Below are positions 17,442 through 26,962 of a DNA stretch of 49,902 bases, in pieces. This stretch comes from Phyllobacteriaceae bacterium (GTDB lineage: Bacteria > Pseudomonadota > Alphaproteobacteria > Rhizobiales > Rhizobiaceae). The stretch's first letter is position 1. Every line of letters starts with the position of its first letter. Under the pieces are notes generated by a model that was not told the origin of the DNA, searched no databases, and worked only from the letters and a program-made list of their open reading frames with translations. The position numbers and the translations under genes were made by a program. The stretch spans positions 1 to 49,902 of the forward strand of contig JAJUHJ010000009.1 of NCBI GenBank assembly GCA_029279965.1, written 5' to 3'.

Positions 17442-18506
17442 CTATGCCGTGAGCGTTACGGGTTCGTGCCGCTCAGCCTCCGCATGACGCAAATCATGCT
17501 CCAGCACCCGATCGGCGATGAGTTGCCGGATATGAGCGATGCGCTGGTATCGCGGACCCTCGAACTCGGCAAGAGTGAGATTGGCGGAACGGTAGGCTTC
17601 ATAGAGTTGCTCGGCGCCGGCGCGTGCGTCCCAGCGGGGCTTTGCCTCGGGCAAGATGCGGGCGATCTTCTCGAAGCTCACCCGGTAGGAGCGTTTATCC
17701 GGCCCCGCATCGGCAGCAAACTCCAGCCTGCATCCAGGCACCACATCCGCGACAATTTCAGCGATTTCCCGGATGCGGTAGTTGTGCTCTGTCGAGCCGA
17801 CATTGAACGCTTCGTTCCAGACCTTCTCCCACGGCGCCGCCAGGCCGGCGATGAAGGCGCGCACGATATCCTCTACATGAACGATGGGTCGCCAGGGCGT
17901 GCCATCCGATTTCAGGAAGATGAGCCCCTCGGTCACGGCCCAGGCGACAAGATTGTTGAGCACGATGTCGAAGCGCAAGCGCGGGGACAGTCCGTAGGCT
18001 GTCGCGGGCCGGAAATAGACGGGGCAAAAATTATCATCCGCCAGCGTCGCTATGTCCCTTTCGGAGCGGACCTTGGACCAGCCATAGGGCGTCACCGGCT
18101 TCAATTCACCCGTCTCGTCAATGACGTCCTCACCTGAAATGCCATAGTTGCTGCAGGAGGAGGCGAAGAGGAAACGTCGCACCCCAGCCTTCTTGGCCGC
18201 CTGCGCGACCCGCACGCTGCCGCGATGGTTGATGTCATAGGTGATGTCGGGGTTGAGATTTCCCAACGGATCATTGGAAAGCGCAGCAAGGTGGATGACC
18301 GCATCGAACCCCTGAAGGTCGTCGGCCTCGATGTCGCGAACATCCTTGCGAATGGATGGAATGTCGGCAAGAGCGCCGCCGGGCGCATAACTGCAGCGCT
18401 CATAAAGATCGCTGTCGTAGCCTGCCACATCGTGGCCGGCGTCGAGCAGCATGGGCACCATCACCGAGCCGACATAGCCACGGTGTCCCGTTACCATAAC
18501 CTTCAT
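17442..18506 (-). CDS. NAD-dependent epimerase/dehydratase (extended SDR)
   Basis: A 354-residue extended SDR. It has the NAD motif TGHRGYVGS at residues 6-14, HLAALSNDP, a catalytic Ser region SSCSNYG, and YGWSK as the YxxxK pair. RPATAYG and [11 protein letters not shown] complete the NDP-sugar domain. It is likely to dehydrate, epimerise or reduce a nucleotide-sugar. SSCSNYG and the 350-residue length are typical of proteins in CDP-sugar and O-antigen clusters, but the exact step cannot be assigned. The start is ATG 18506 with GGGGAG upstream; the frame extends to 18608 without family features. It precedes the DUF4910 gene with almost no gap. Confidence 0.88.
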   Translation of the reverse strand: MKVMVTGHRGYVGSVMVPMLLDAGHDVAGYDSDLYERCSYAPGGALADIPSIRKDVRDIEADDLQGFDAVIHLAALSNDPLGNLNPDITYDINHRGSVRVAQAAKKAGVRRFLFASSCSNYGISGEDVIDETGELKPVTPYGWSKVRSERDIATLADDNFCPVYFRPATAYGLSPRLRFDIVLNNLVAWAVTEGLIFLKSDGTPWRPIVHVEDIVRAFIAGLAAPWEKVWNEAFNVGSTEHNYRIREIAEIVADVVPGCRLEFAADAGPDKRSYRVSFEKIARILPEAKPRWDARAGAEQLYEAYRSANLTLAEFEGPRYQRIAHIRQLIADRVLEHDLRHAEAERHEPVTLTA

Positions 18507-18637
18507 CAGGTTTGCTCCCCAATTGATGACAGGAAAATCTACCAAGGCCGGCCCTCGCCAGCGACCACTTCGATGGGCGGATCGGGATGCACGAAGGGGA
18601 GGTTCCACCCTACGCCCTTCGGCGGATGGACCGAACT

Positions 18638-19972
18638 TCAGCCAGTCACCCGCAAGATCAGCAGCCAGTCTTCATCCCCGGCCGAATTGAGGGGTGATGG
18701 CGGTGAAAGACGCACGGTGCCCTTAGCGGCCAGGACGATGTCATTCTCATGATACTCGCCATTTGCCGGGTCGAACCATCGAAACTCGACCCGTTGGCCT
18801 CCAAGTGCAGCGGAATCGAAAATAACGGCATTCAATCCGGTACTATAAGCGATGGCCATGGTGCGGTCGTTTTTTTCCGCAACGAGCAGGCGCCCGCCCT
18901 CCCCGTCAGCGCTCAGGACTCCGCCATCCGGCTCTGGCGCAAATTCCCACCAGGCGATTTCCTCGAAGAAGCGTCTGAGATGGGTCATGCTCTGCGCACC
19001 AGCGCTCGACAGTGCCTCCTGCCAGGACAGGTCGCTGTGGTGGATGCCCGGACCGCTGAAATGCCAGATCGGATTGTTGCCGAAGACATGGCCCGCCGCA
19101 CCCGCGATCATCGCGCCATAAGCAATTGCGCGGACCGTCTGCGCACCGGCCCCGTGCTCGCTTTCATAAAGGCTTTCAAGCATGAGAACCGGTTTGGCAG
19201 TGGCCCCTTGAGACCGTGCAAGCACCTGGCCGTACACGTCGCCATAGGTGTAGACGGTGTCCAGATCGAGCCAGGCTTCACCTGCCCAGTACTCCGCCGT
19301 CACCGTATCAGGCGCCGAATGCACAGTCCTTAGTCCTCCCGCTCCCGTCGATGCGATACCTTCGACAACGGCTCGCACCACGTTCTTATCTGTCGCGTCG
19401 AAATCGCCGCCGTGAAGCCATAATATGTTGTGAAGCTCGCCAAAACGCTGGCCAAGATATTGACCGTAGGCTTTCAGCTCATCCGGCCCGGCGCTCGCCA
19501 TTTCGCCATACCATCCCTCGCCACCGCCACCGACGCCGAGATAGGCGGGGGCGAGCAGAACGAGGAACCCCAAATCGCTTGCCCGGCGAAGCACCCATTC
19601 TGCATGATCGAAATAAGCATCATTGGGCAGCGAGAACCGTTCTGGCTCGCGAAATGGCCGCTCTCCATAAGCATTGGCGGGCGCCTTGGATGCGAATTTA
19701 TACTCGATAAGAGAAACGACGAGTGCGTTGAAACCACGCTTTTTACGGTCGGAAAGATAAAGCTCGGCCTCCTCGCGCGTCAGTTCGGCGATCAGCGACC
19801 ATGCCGTATCACCATGGATCAGAAACGGCCGGCCCGCAGCATCCTCCAGATGGTCCGCATCCGGCGCGACGCGCAAGGGAAAAGCGGGCTGGACGAATTC
19901 CCCTCCGGCAGAGACCGGATACGGCGCCGCGACCGTCAAAACCATGAAGATTGCCGCCAGAACCGGCCTCAT
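18638..19972 (-). CDS. Secreted apiosidase-like glycoside hydrolase (DUF4038/GH140-like)
   Basis: A 444-residue exported protein. A signal peptide (hydrophobic stretch [16 protein letters not shown]) ends near VSAGG. The DUF4038 barrel follows, with [24 protein letters not shown] and [12 protein letters not shown], and a putative acid in [11 protein letters not shown]. The C-terminus is a small beta domain like the collagen-binding-type domain of GH140 relatives. Characterised relatives cleave apiose and similar branched sugars. Its ATG overlaps the aminotransferase stop by four bases (ATGA), so it belongs to the sugar/GT operon. Its position suggests trimming or turnover of the polymer made here; the substrate is inferred. 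Confidence 0.8.
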   Translation of the reverse strand: MRPVLAAIFMVLTVAAPYPVSAGGEFVQPAFPLRVAPDADHLEDAAGRPFLIHGDTAWSLIAELTREEAELYLSDRKKRGFNALVVSLIEYKFASKAPANAYGERPFREPERFSLPNDAYFDHAEWVLRRASDLGFLVLLAPAYLGVGGGGEGWYGEMASAGPDELKAYGQYLGQRFGELHNILWLHGGDFDATDKNVVRAVVEGIASTGAGGLRTVHSAPDTVTAEYWAGEAWLDLDTVYTYGDVYGQVLARSQGATAKPVLMLESLYESEHGAGAQTVRAIAYGAMIAGAAGHVFGNNPIWHFSGPGIHHSDLSWQEALSSAGAQSMTHLRRFFEEIAWWEFAPEPDGGVLSADGEGGRLLVAEKNDRTMAIAYSTGLNAVIFDSAALGGQRVEFRWFDPANGEYHENDIVLAAKGTVRLSPPSPLNSAGDEDWLLILRVTG

Positions 19973-21366
19973 CCGCCTGCCGTCTCCGCGTCACGAGGCG
20001 GCGGGGCAGATCTATTGAACCGCCGATAGACCACCTGCGAGGGCCGCCCGACGAGAAAACGCTCCACGCCACCATCGAGCGCCCGCGCATACACCGCCAA
20101 TGCCGCGTGCACAGCTTCGACGGTGCGCTCTATGTCCTGATCGCGATGCGTGTAGCCCACCACCAATGAAGGGGCGAGGATGCCGTGGCGGATGGTTTCC
20201 TGAAGGAACAGCGTGCGGAACGCCTGGGAAGGCTCGCCTCGCTCATCGAGAGCGGCGTAAGCAAGGCAGCAGTCCCGTCCGACAACCTTGAAGAATCCGT
20301 CCACCCCCTGGTCGCGTGCGGCCGCTTCCAGCCCCTCACGCAGTGTGCGGCCCTGGTGGTAAAGATGCTCGACGACAGGCTCGCTCCGATAGACATTCAT
20401 GGTCGCAATGCCGGCCGCCAACGCGTGGGTCTCTGCGCCATGGGTGGTCGATAGCAGGAAGACCCTTGGGCGATCCTCATGCTCCAGCCCGCCAAGGCGC
20501 ATGAATTCCCGCTTGCCGGCCAGCGCCGAGAGCGAAAACCCGTTGCCGAGCGCCTTGCCGAAACAGGAAAGGTCGGGAACAACGCCATAGAGCCTCTGCG
20601 CCCCGCCCGTATGCCAGCGAAAGCCGGTAATCATCTCGTCGAAGATCAAAAGCGCGCCATTGTCATGACAGAGGTTGCGCAGCTCCTGCAAATATCCGTG
20701 GGGCGGGTCATCGCCGCGCGAGGGCTCCAGTATCAGCCCGGCGATCTTGCCCGGATACCGCGCGAAAACCGCACGGGCGCTCGCAAGGTCACCGTATCGA
20801 AAAGTGGCGGTCAACTGTCTGATCTGCTCGGGAACGCCGGAATTGACCGGGGTCGTGCCGATGAACCAGTCGTCGGTGGAAAAGAACGGGTGATCGGCAC
20901 AGCAGGCGATCATCTCCCGCCCCGTATAGGCGCGCGCCAACCGCACAGCCCCCGAGGTGGCATCGGAACCGTCCTTGCAGAACTTCACCATCTCGGCCCC
21001 TTCGATCAGTTCCAGGAACCGCTCTGCGCAGTCGATCTCCAGATGGTGGGGCCGGGTGAAATTGCTCCCAACAGCCATTGCCTCCCGGGCCGCAGCGACA
21101 ACAGGCGGGTAGGCATGTCCCAGACCGACAGCCCGGTTGCCCATGCCGTATTCAATGTATTCGTTGCCGTCGACATCCCACACATGACAGCCGGCACCGC
21201 GGGCGATAAAGCCGGGAGACAGCACGGGATACTGATCATCCCCCTTGGCGTAGGTATGGCTGCCACCGGGGATGATGGAATGCGCACGGGCCCGCATCCG
21301 GTTCGATCTGTCGAAGGCGGGGCCAGGACGTTCCGCGGCCTGATCTTCCGTTGCTTGAGAGCTCAT
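19969..21366 (-). CDS. Class III aminotransferase, glutamate-1-semialdehyde 2,1-aminomutase-like
   Basis: A 465-residue PLP enzyme of the GSA-aminomutase branch. The N-terminal SIIPGGSHTYAKGDDQYPVLSP resembles the GSAM start, GNEYIEYGMGNRAVGLGHAYP is typical, LIFDEMITGFRW holds the PLP-contacting Asp, and SCFGKALGNGFSLSALAG the Schiff-base Lys. A true heme-pathway HemL would not sit in a polysaccharide operon. This type transfers or shifts an amino group on a keto-sugar or amino-acid-like substrate in surface-glycan clusters. It overlaps both neighbours by 4 bases, so it is co-translated with the GT4 and the GH gene. The substrate is unknown. Confidence 0.88.
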   Translation of the reverse strand: MSSQATEDQAAERPGPAFDRSNRMRARAHSIIPGGSHTYAKGDDQYPVLSPGFIARGAGCHVWDVDGNEYIEYGMGNRAVGLGHAYPPVVAAAREAMAVGSNFTRPHHLEIDCAERFLELIEGAEMVKFCKDGSDATSGAVRLARAYTGREMIACCADHPFFSTDDWFIGTTPVNSGVPEQIRQLTATFRYGDLASARAVFARYPGKIAGLILEPSRGDDPPHGYLQELRNLCHDNGALLIFDEMITGFRWHTGGAQRLYGVVPDLSCFGKALGNGFSLSALAGKREFMRLGGLEHEDRPRVFLLSTTHGAETHALAAGIATMNVYRSEPVVEHLYHQGRTLREGLEAAARDQGVDGFFKVVGRDCCLAYAALDERGEPSQAFRTLFLQETIRHGILAPSLVVGYTHRDQDIERTVEAVHAALAVYARALDGGVERFLVGRPSQVVYRRFNRSAPPPRDAETAGG

Positions 21367-22559
21367 ATCCGTTCCTTCACCACGCGCAGCCAGTTTTTTA
21401 CCGGGCGCGGCAAATAGGTTCTGAAGCCTGCTCTCAGTCCGGCGGGAACCGACCAGGCATCGATTGGCAGTGCGGGCGGCAGCGTTGGTCCTTCACGATG
21501 AAGCCTTTCGATCAGGCTGTGATAGGCCGCACTCATGGTTTCGATGTCAAATCCCGACTCGGCGCGGCGGCGTGCGTTCAGCGACATACGAGCAAGTGTC
21601 ATCGGACGACGATGAAGTTCTTCAATGCGACGTGCGGCCTCCGCCCAGTCACCGACCGGGAACAGGAATCCTGAAGCTCCATCCTCCACGATCATGTCCG
21701 TGACCCCGGAAATTCGCGAGACGACAGGAACGCACCCGGCAGCCATCCCTTCGATGATCGAGAACCCGAATCCTTCGAAACGGGATGGGACGATCAGAAT
21801 GTCATGCGCGGCGGCGAGCGCTGGAACCTCTTCACCGTCTACCGCCCCCGTAAAGCGCACGCGCGCAGCGTGACGAGCCAACCTTTCGGTCAGCCGCGCC
21901 AGGTCAGGACCGTCACCGGCCACGGTCAATGAAATCGACTCGGGCAGGCGGTCCATAATGGCGGGGAGCCAGAACACGCCCTTGGGCGCATCCTCGATCC
22001 GTCCGAGAAAGAGCAGGCGTGTTCGATCGGTGGGTTTCGGCGTTCTTTCTACCCGCCGGAAAGCAGCGGTATCGACTGCATTCGGGATTGCCACCGTCCA
22101 TTCGGGAGAAAAGCCGAAGCGCTGAACGAGGTCCCGGCGGCAGCGCTCGGAAACGCCGACGGTCGCATGCACATTGTCGCGGATCGCCCGCGCCGCAGCG
22201 TAGGTTCCGGGCGTGATGTTGTGGACGATAATGATACGCAGCATCCGGGCCGGCAGATATCCCGCCACATTCATCTGCAATCGATCGGCCAGAACATTGA
22301 TGAACACGCCGTCAAACCCGTGCTCTTCCAAAGCACCGATCAGGCGCGCGGCACTCTCGGCTTCCGAATCCGAGGGCTGCAGGTGAACCACGAAACCGGG
22401 TTCCACATCGCTGCCGCCGGGCACAGATGTTCCCGGGTTTCCCGTACCGAGCGCCACCCAATGGACGTCGATGTCATATGCCGTCAGCCCCATCCGCAGA
22501 TGCTTGTAAAGCGTATACGTGCCGCCGAGATGGGGATGGACAAAATAAGCGAGCTTCAC
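21363..22559 (-). CDS. Glycosyltransferase family 4
   Basis: A GT-B glycosyltransferase of about 398 residues. The N-terminal half has GGTYTLYKHLRMGL and the C-terminal half the GT4 donor site: FLGRIEDAPKG, AGDGPDLARL and PSRFEGFGFSIIEGMAAGCVPVVS with the E-x7-E motif. It adds a sugar from an NDP donor to a lipid-linked acceptor at the inner face of the membrane. The start is taken as GTG 22559, with AGGAG nine bases upstream, since VKLAYFVHPHLGG is a normal GT4 beginning; an ATG at 22616 would add a non-homologous 19 residues. It is first in its leftward operon and divergent from the pyruvyl transferase. Confidence 0.9.
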   Translation of the reverse strand: MKLAYFVHPHLGGTYTLYKHLRMGLTAYDIDVHWVALGTGNPGTSVPGGSDVEPGFVVHLQPSDSEAESAARLIGALEEHGFDGVFINVLADRLQMNVAGYLPARMLRIIIVHNITPGTYAAARAIRDNVHATVGVSERCRRDLVQRFGFSPEWTVAIPNAVDTAAFRRVERTPKPTDRTRLLFLGRIEDAPKGVFWLPAIMDRLPESISLTVAGDGPDLARLTERLARHAARVRFTGAVDGEEVPALAAAHDILIVPSRFEGFGFSIIEGMAAGCVPVVSRISGVTDMIVEDGASGFLFPVGDWAEAARRIEELHRRPMTLARMSLNARRRAESGFDIETMSAAYHSLIERLHREGPTLPPALPIDAWSVPAGLRAGFRTYLPRPVKNWLRVVKERI

Positions 22560-22832
22560 AGCATGTGGCTCCTGGGACCGGTCGAGATGGCGCCGGGAGT
22601 GCATGCTATTCAGCACCTGCCGGCGTGGAAACGAACCATGATGTGTAATCGCCTACCTCTTCGGCATCATTCCAACACTGTCGTGTAAACGCCAATTGCC
22701 CAATCATATGACGCTGGAAGAGGATGAAAGGCCGGACCCATCGCCCAAAGGATCAGGTTTCTCGTGGGCTACGCCTATTGCAATGATTGCACCCCGGCAA
22801 ATTCATGAAACCATCCACGAAGGAGCGAGGCC

Positions 22833-24107
22833 ATGAAAATTGGCCTTTTCGGCCAGTTCGGCACGGGCAACACCGGCAATGACGCTTCACTGGAGGCGAT
22901 GCTCGGGTTCCTGCGCGGAGCGCTTCCCCACGCGGAGCTGGTTTGTATCTGTTCGGCTCCCGATCGGGTACGTGAGACCTTCGGCGTCGAAGCCGTTTAT
23001 ATCGGCGCGGAGCCGCAAGGGCGCGTCTTCCTCCTCCTCAATTGGGTTTCACGGAACGTCTTGCGCCGGCTGGCCAATCTCCGCCAGGCCTATCTTGTGA
23101 CAGGGCAGTTGAACGCCTTGATAATCCCGGGCACCGGCATACTCGATGATTTCAAGGAACACCCGTTCGGCTGGCCCTACGTCGTCTTTCGCTGGTCGAT
23201 CGCAGCCCGCCTTGCTGGCGTGCCACTTGCATTCGTCAGCATTGGCGCGGGGCCGATCCGCAACCGCATCAGCCTGTGGTTCATGAAGACCGCCGCAAAA
23301 TGTGCCGCCTATCGTTCGTACCGTGATGCAATCTCGCGCCACTTCATGCAGCGCATAGGTGTGCGAACGGACGCGGATGACGTTTTTCCCGACCTTGCAT
23401 TCAGGCTCGCCGCTCCGCAATTATCCGAGGCTCTGGACAGCGATCCCCGCCTTTCGGTCGGAATAGGGGTGATGGCCTATACAGGCTGGTTCAAGAACGA
23501 TACCAAAAAGCAGGAGATTTACCGGCAGTACCGGGACAAGCTCGTACGCTTCATTCGCCATCTATTGGCACGTGGCTATCGCGTCCGCCTGCTGATCGGC
23601 GACCAGGAGGATTGCCTTGCCGTCGATGATGTTCTGCATACTCTTGCCCGCGCCGGCGAGGATACGTCCCGGATAGTGTATGATCCGGCCGATTCACTTT
23701 CCGATCTCAAGCATCAGATCGCGGCAACCGATCTCGTGGTTGCGAGCCGCTTTCACAATTTGATCGCAGCGCTCAGTCTCGAGCGGCCACTGATTTCCCT
23801 GGCATACGCTGCCAAGAACGATGCTTTGCTCGAGGACATGGGACTTGGTGCCTATTGCAATCATGTCGAGACCTTCCAGGTGGAGGAACTGATCTCCCAA
23901 TTCGACAGGCTCGCTGGTCAGCTTCGTGCGACGCGTGCCGCGATACGGTGGCGGCTGTCCCGTTACCATGACCGGCTTGCAGAACAGGAACGGCGGCTAC
24001 TCGCCCGTGTGCTGGCCGAGCCACGACGTAAGCCCGCGCATGCAGCCGGGAGAGACTATCCCGCCGATCGCAAAGCATATCGGTTCTTCAGGCGCTCCAG
24101 CAGGTAA
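22833..24107 (+). CDS. Polysaccharide pyruvyl transferase family protein
   Basis: A 424-residue protein of the PS_pyruv_trans family (CsaB/WcaK-like). It starts with GLFGQFGTGNTGNDASLEAML, the family signature, then has IPGTGILDD, AFVSIGAGPI, and ASRFHNLIAALSLERPLISLAYAAKN near the C-terminal end. It adds ketal-linked pyruvate from PEP to a sugar of the repeat unit, giving the polymer negative charge. AAGGAG precedes ATG 22833. Its 3' end overlaps the convergent GT2 gene by 52 bases. The C-terminal 40 residues are arginine-rich. Confidence 0.9.
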   Translation: MKIGLFGQFGTGNTGNDASLEAMLGFLRGALPHAELVCICSAPDRVRETFGVEAVYIGAEPQGRVFLLLNWVSRNVLRRLANLRQAYLVTGQLNALIIPGTGILDDFKEHPFGWPYVVFRWSIAARLAGVPLAFVSIGAGPIRNRISLWFMKTAAKCAAYRSYRDAISRHFMQRIGVRTDADDVFPDLAFRLAAPQLSEALDSDPRLSVGIGVMAYTGWFKNDTKKQEIYRQYRDKLVRFIRHLLARGYRVRLLIGDQEDCLAVDDVLHTLARAGEDTSRIVYDPADSLSDLKHQIAATDLVVASRFHNLIAALSLERPLISLAYAAKNDALLEDMGLGAYCNHVETFQVEELISQFDRLAGQLRATRAAIRWRLSRYHDRLAEQERRLLARVLAEPRRKPAHAAGRDYPADRKAYRFFRRSSR

Positions 24108-25012
24108 GCGGCAGGTGGAAGGACACCGAATGGGCGGCCCCGCGCCTCTATCGCATAGCCAAGAAGCCGTAGCGCGCCCTGCTCGCCCCGCATGAGATGC
24201 GTAAAACCGGAGCAATACGCTCGGTCCCCAAGCCGCCGCAAAACCAGATTTTCCAGCCGACGTGCATCGGGCAAAGCCGCGCCCTCATGCGCGAAGAAGG
24301 AGCGGAAGGCCGCTTCAAATTCAATATTCCAATGGTGAATGTCCGCCACGGTCGCAGATTGCGTTCGCCCGTGGACACGCGAAATCGCCTGCCAGGCATC
24401 GGTTTCGGCGGCGTTCCCATGCATGGCGAAACGCATCCACATTTCCAGGTCGTCCGTATGCGGAAGCGCTGGCCTGTAATACCCCACCGCCTTCTGCACA
24501 CTGGTGCGGACAACCGCCGTCGGTCCAGCCACATGGTTGCGCCCCGTGCGGCAGAACCGCTCGATCAGCTCTCGCCCGGTCATGAAGCGCCAGCAAGTTT
24601 CTTGCGGCTGCAGGAGCGTTTCGGGGCCGGGCAACTCGCGATCTGTAAAATACGTCCTGCCATACGCCAAATGCGTATCCGGTCGCTCCTCGAGTACGCG
24701 AACCGCGCGCTGCAAGGACGCTTTCACCAGCAGATCATCGGCACATAGAACGAGAAAGTAATCCGACCGCGCCCAATCAATGCCTTCATTGAAGGACGCA
24801 TGCGGTCCGAGATTTCTTCGTCGCGCAAGCAGTTCGACGCGGGAGTCGCAGCGCGCCATCTCCGACGCAATTTCCACGCTGTCGTCATCGGATGCGTTAT
24901 CGATCACCAGCACGCGCACCTTGGTCGGGCTCTGATCGAGAACGCTTTGGATGCAATCGCGTAGAAATCGCCCGTAGTTGAAACTTGGAATGACCACGTC
25001 GACGCCGGTCAT
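24056..25012 (-). CDS. Glycosyltransferase family 2
   Basis: A 318-residue GT-A glycosyltransferase. It begins VDVVIPSFNYGRFLRDCIQSVLDQ, the classic GT2 start, has NASDDDSVE and the metal-binding LVLCADDLL, and then HTDDLEMWMRFA as acceptor-site region. The much longer leftward frame to 25402 is a shadow of the flippase gene. The true ATG at 25012 overlaps the flippase stop (ATGA), so it is co-translated with it. It should act on the repeat unit that the upstream flippase exports. Confidence 0.9.
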   Translation of the reverse strand: MTGVDVVIPSFNYGRFLRDCIQSVLDQSPTKVRVLVIDNASDDDSVEIASEMARCDSRVELLARRRNLGPHASFNEGIDWARSDYFLVLCADDLLVKASLQRAVRVLEERPDTHLAYGRTYFTDRELPGPETLLQPQETCWRFMTGRELIERFCRTGRNHVAGPTAVVRTSVQKAVGYYRPALPHTDDLEMWMRFAMHGNAAETDAWQAISRVHGRTQSATVADIHHWNIEFEAAFRSFFAHEGAALPDARRLENLVLRRLGDRAYCSGFTHLMRGEQGALRLLGYAIEARGRPFGVLPPAAYLLERLKNRYALRSAG

Positions 25013-26499
25013 TTGGCTGCGCCCGTTAAAAGCCGTGCGCTCTTTCGCCCGTGCCAACTGCCAACGCCTCTGGCTACGATCGTCCAAAGAGCGCGGATTT
25101 CCTCCATGATGGAATGGCCGGTCACGACAATCGCCATGACCCAGCCTGCCAGGGAGAACACCCCCGCAACTGCGAGGGAGGCGAAAGGAGCATCCGGCCA
25201 ATCGACCGTGAGCACGAACGCAAGTGGGCCCACAACGGCGCAAATCGTGACGAGAAAGCTTCCGCGCAGCGCGAGGAAAAGTTCGCGCCATGTGAAGCCT
25301 GCATGGCGTTGCGCAAAATGCAGCGCAATATACATCTGCAACGGTATCGCCAGAAGTTGGCTGAGGGCCAGCGCTTTCAGCCCGAAAAAGCTGGCGCAGC
25401 ACAGGATCACCGCTGCTCCGGATCGCGCCAGGAGCGAGGAAATGAATGCGTCCCGATTTTCACCGAGGGCCAGAAGAAGTGGATTGGCAGGAACGACCGG
25501 AAACCAGAAAAGGCTCGCTAGGGCGAGAATACGCACCAGAGGCGCGGCTGCGCTCCATTGCTCACCGAGAATGATTTGGACGATGGATTCCGCCATCATG
25601 GCGACCACGATCAGAGCGGGCCAGTAGAAGACCGTGATGTATTCGAGGATATGGAGAAAGGCGCCCTTTATATCCCTGCCCTCGCGCACCTGCTCTGCGA
25701 GCGCCGGAAAAGCCATTGCGAAAACTGCCGAAAGCAGCATGCGGTCCGGAATGTTGCAGACGGCGCTCGCGCGGTTGTAAAGCCCAAGCGCCGATGACGG
25801 CATGATGCGGCCAAGGAGAAGTTGGGGAATGGCTTCATAGATGCGTTCAATGGCGATGGTTGCGCCCTTGAAGCGTCCGAAAGCCAAGGCCTCCCGCCAA
25901 GCTTCGAGGCCGGGGCGAAAGCTCCACTCTTTCGGCCGCGCGGCATAGGCGAGACCGGCCATGACCACGGCGCCAACGAGCATGCCCCACGCATAGCTCA
26001 TATAGCTGTGGCCGAACCATGCCGACGCGATTGTTACAAGCGCGGTCGATGCTGATCCGGCAGTTCTGATGCGGGCAAGAATTCCGAAAGCCATATCCCG
26101 GCTGAGAATGGCGCTGATCGGATGCGCCACGGCATCCAACAAGGCTGCAAGCGTGCACACTTGCAGAAAGAGGGCAAGATCCGGCGCTCTGTAGAAACGC
26201 GCAATTGCTCCCGAGGCGACAAGCAAGCCGGTCGCCAGAACAAGCGTCAAGATCAGATGCAGGGTAAAGGCGGTGCGTATCTCCCGGCCGCCGACAGCGC
26301 GGGCCTGGATCAGGAACTCGGGCGTAACGAATGTGCGCAGTGAAAACACCACCAGCGGAACGGACATTCCGATGACCGCGACCCCGACTTCGGAAGGCGT
26401 GAGAAGTCGGGCCAGTATGGTTAGCATGATAAAGTTGATGAGCAGTCCGAGATACTGCTCTGCTGATGCCATTGCAAAAGCGCGGCGAACCCGGCTCAT
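25009..26499 (-). CDS. Wzx-like oligosaccharide flippase (PST/MOP family)
   Basis: A 496-residue integral membrane protein with about 12-14 hydrophobic helices. The start FAMASAEQYLGLLINFIMLTILARLLTPSEVGV is typical of Polysacc_synt (PST) proteins, with the same layout through PHI (YNRASAVCNIPDRML). It should flip undecaprenyl-linked repeats across the inner membrane for Wzy polymerisation. It is the first gene of a leftward pair with the GT2. About 150 bases without an evident gene lie upstream, before the small unknown gene. No other flippase is present, so it probably serves the whole locus. Confidence 0.92.
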   Translation of the reverse strand: MSRVRRAFAMASAEQYLGLLINFIMLTILARLLTPSEVGVAVIGMSVPLVVFSLRTFVTPEFLIQARAVGGREIRTAFTLHLILTLVLATGLLVASGAIARFYRAPDLALFLQVCTLAALLDAVAHPISAILSRDMAFGILARIRTAGSASTALVTIASAWFGHSYMSYAWGMLVGAVVMAGLAYAARPKEWSFRPGLEAWREALAFGRFKGATIAIERIYEAIPQLLLGRIMPSSALGLYNRASAVCNIPDRMLLSAVFAMAFPALAEQVREGRDIKGAFLHILEYITVFYWPALIVVAMMAESIVQIILGEQWSAAAPLVRILALASLFWFPVVPANPLLLALGENRDAFISSLLARSGAAVILCCASFFGLKALALSQLLAIPLQMYIALHFAQRHAGFTWRELFLALRGSFLVTICAVVGPLAFVLTVDWPDAPFASLAVAGVFSLAGWVMAIVVTGHSIMEEIRALWTIVARGVGSWHGRKSARLLTGAAK

Positions 26500-26650
26500 T
26501 TAACGAGACCATTCTGGTGCGGGGACATTGGTTTGACGATCTGCAGCATGGGAATGAAAATACGCCGCTGGCAGCCGGGCAGAATGCCGACATTGGGCTT
26601 AACGGCTCGCCGGAAAGGGGTAGCCTGCGTGCTGTTGACGCGTCTTCTCG

Positions 26651-26896
26651 TCAGTTGCTCACACGGTCGTGCTGCTCACGGATGAAATCGACGAGATCGC
26701 TTGCTGCAAAGTAGTCTTCGGCTCCGGTCATTCCCTCGGCCGCGCGGAGTGTCTTGACCGCATCCTTAAGCAGCCCCTGCACCTCCGCAGCCTGAAGAAT
26801 CTGGCGCGCCTCAAGCTCCAGCAACAAGGATTCGCAAATGTAGATAGCCGCGAGCGCGATCGCCTTGGGCGTCGCGTGTACCAGTTTGGTTTCCAT
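26651..26896 (-). CDS. Small helical protein of unknown function
   Basis: An 81-residue frame from ATG 26896 (a GTG at 26962 would add 22 residues). The sequence is amphipathic and leucine-rich, e.g. LAAIYICESLLLELEARQILQAAEV, with acidic patches and no signal peptide, cysteines or known motif. It looks like a folded alpha-helical protein rather than an out-of-frame shadow. I do not recognise the family. The ribosome-binding site is weak. It lies alone between the WecA-like gene and the flippase, and may be a small regulator or assembly factor of the locus. Confidence 0.55.
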   Translation of the reverse strand: METKLVHATPKAIALAAIYICESLLLELEARQILQAAEVQGLLKDAVKTLRAAEGMTGAEDYFAASDLVDFIREQHDRVSN

Positions 26897-26962
26897 GGCC
26901 GGTGGCCTTGCTGCTCCACTGTTCAAACCCTGATCCGGCGATGAGGCCGGATCCGGTCGCAC

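Noticed and set aside
25013-25402. N-terminal extension of the GT2 frame on the minus strand
   Set aside because: It overlaps the flippase coding sequence, and the GT2 fold begins right at ATG 25012.
26947-26956. CCGGATCCGG palindrome as an operator
   Set aside because: A 10-bp GC-rich palindrome is expected many times in 50 kb and no partner site was seen.
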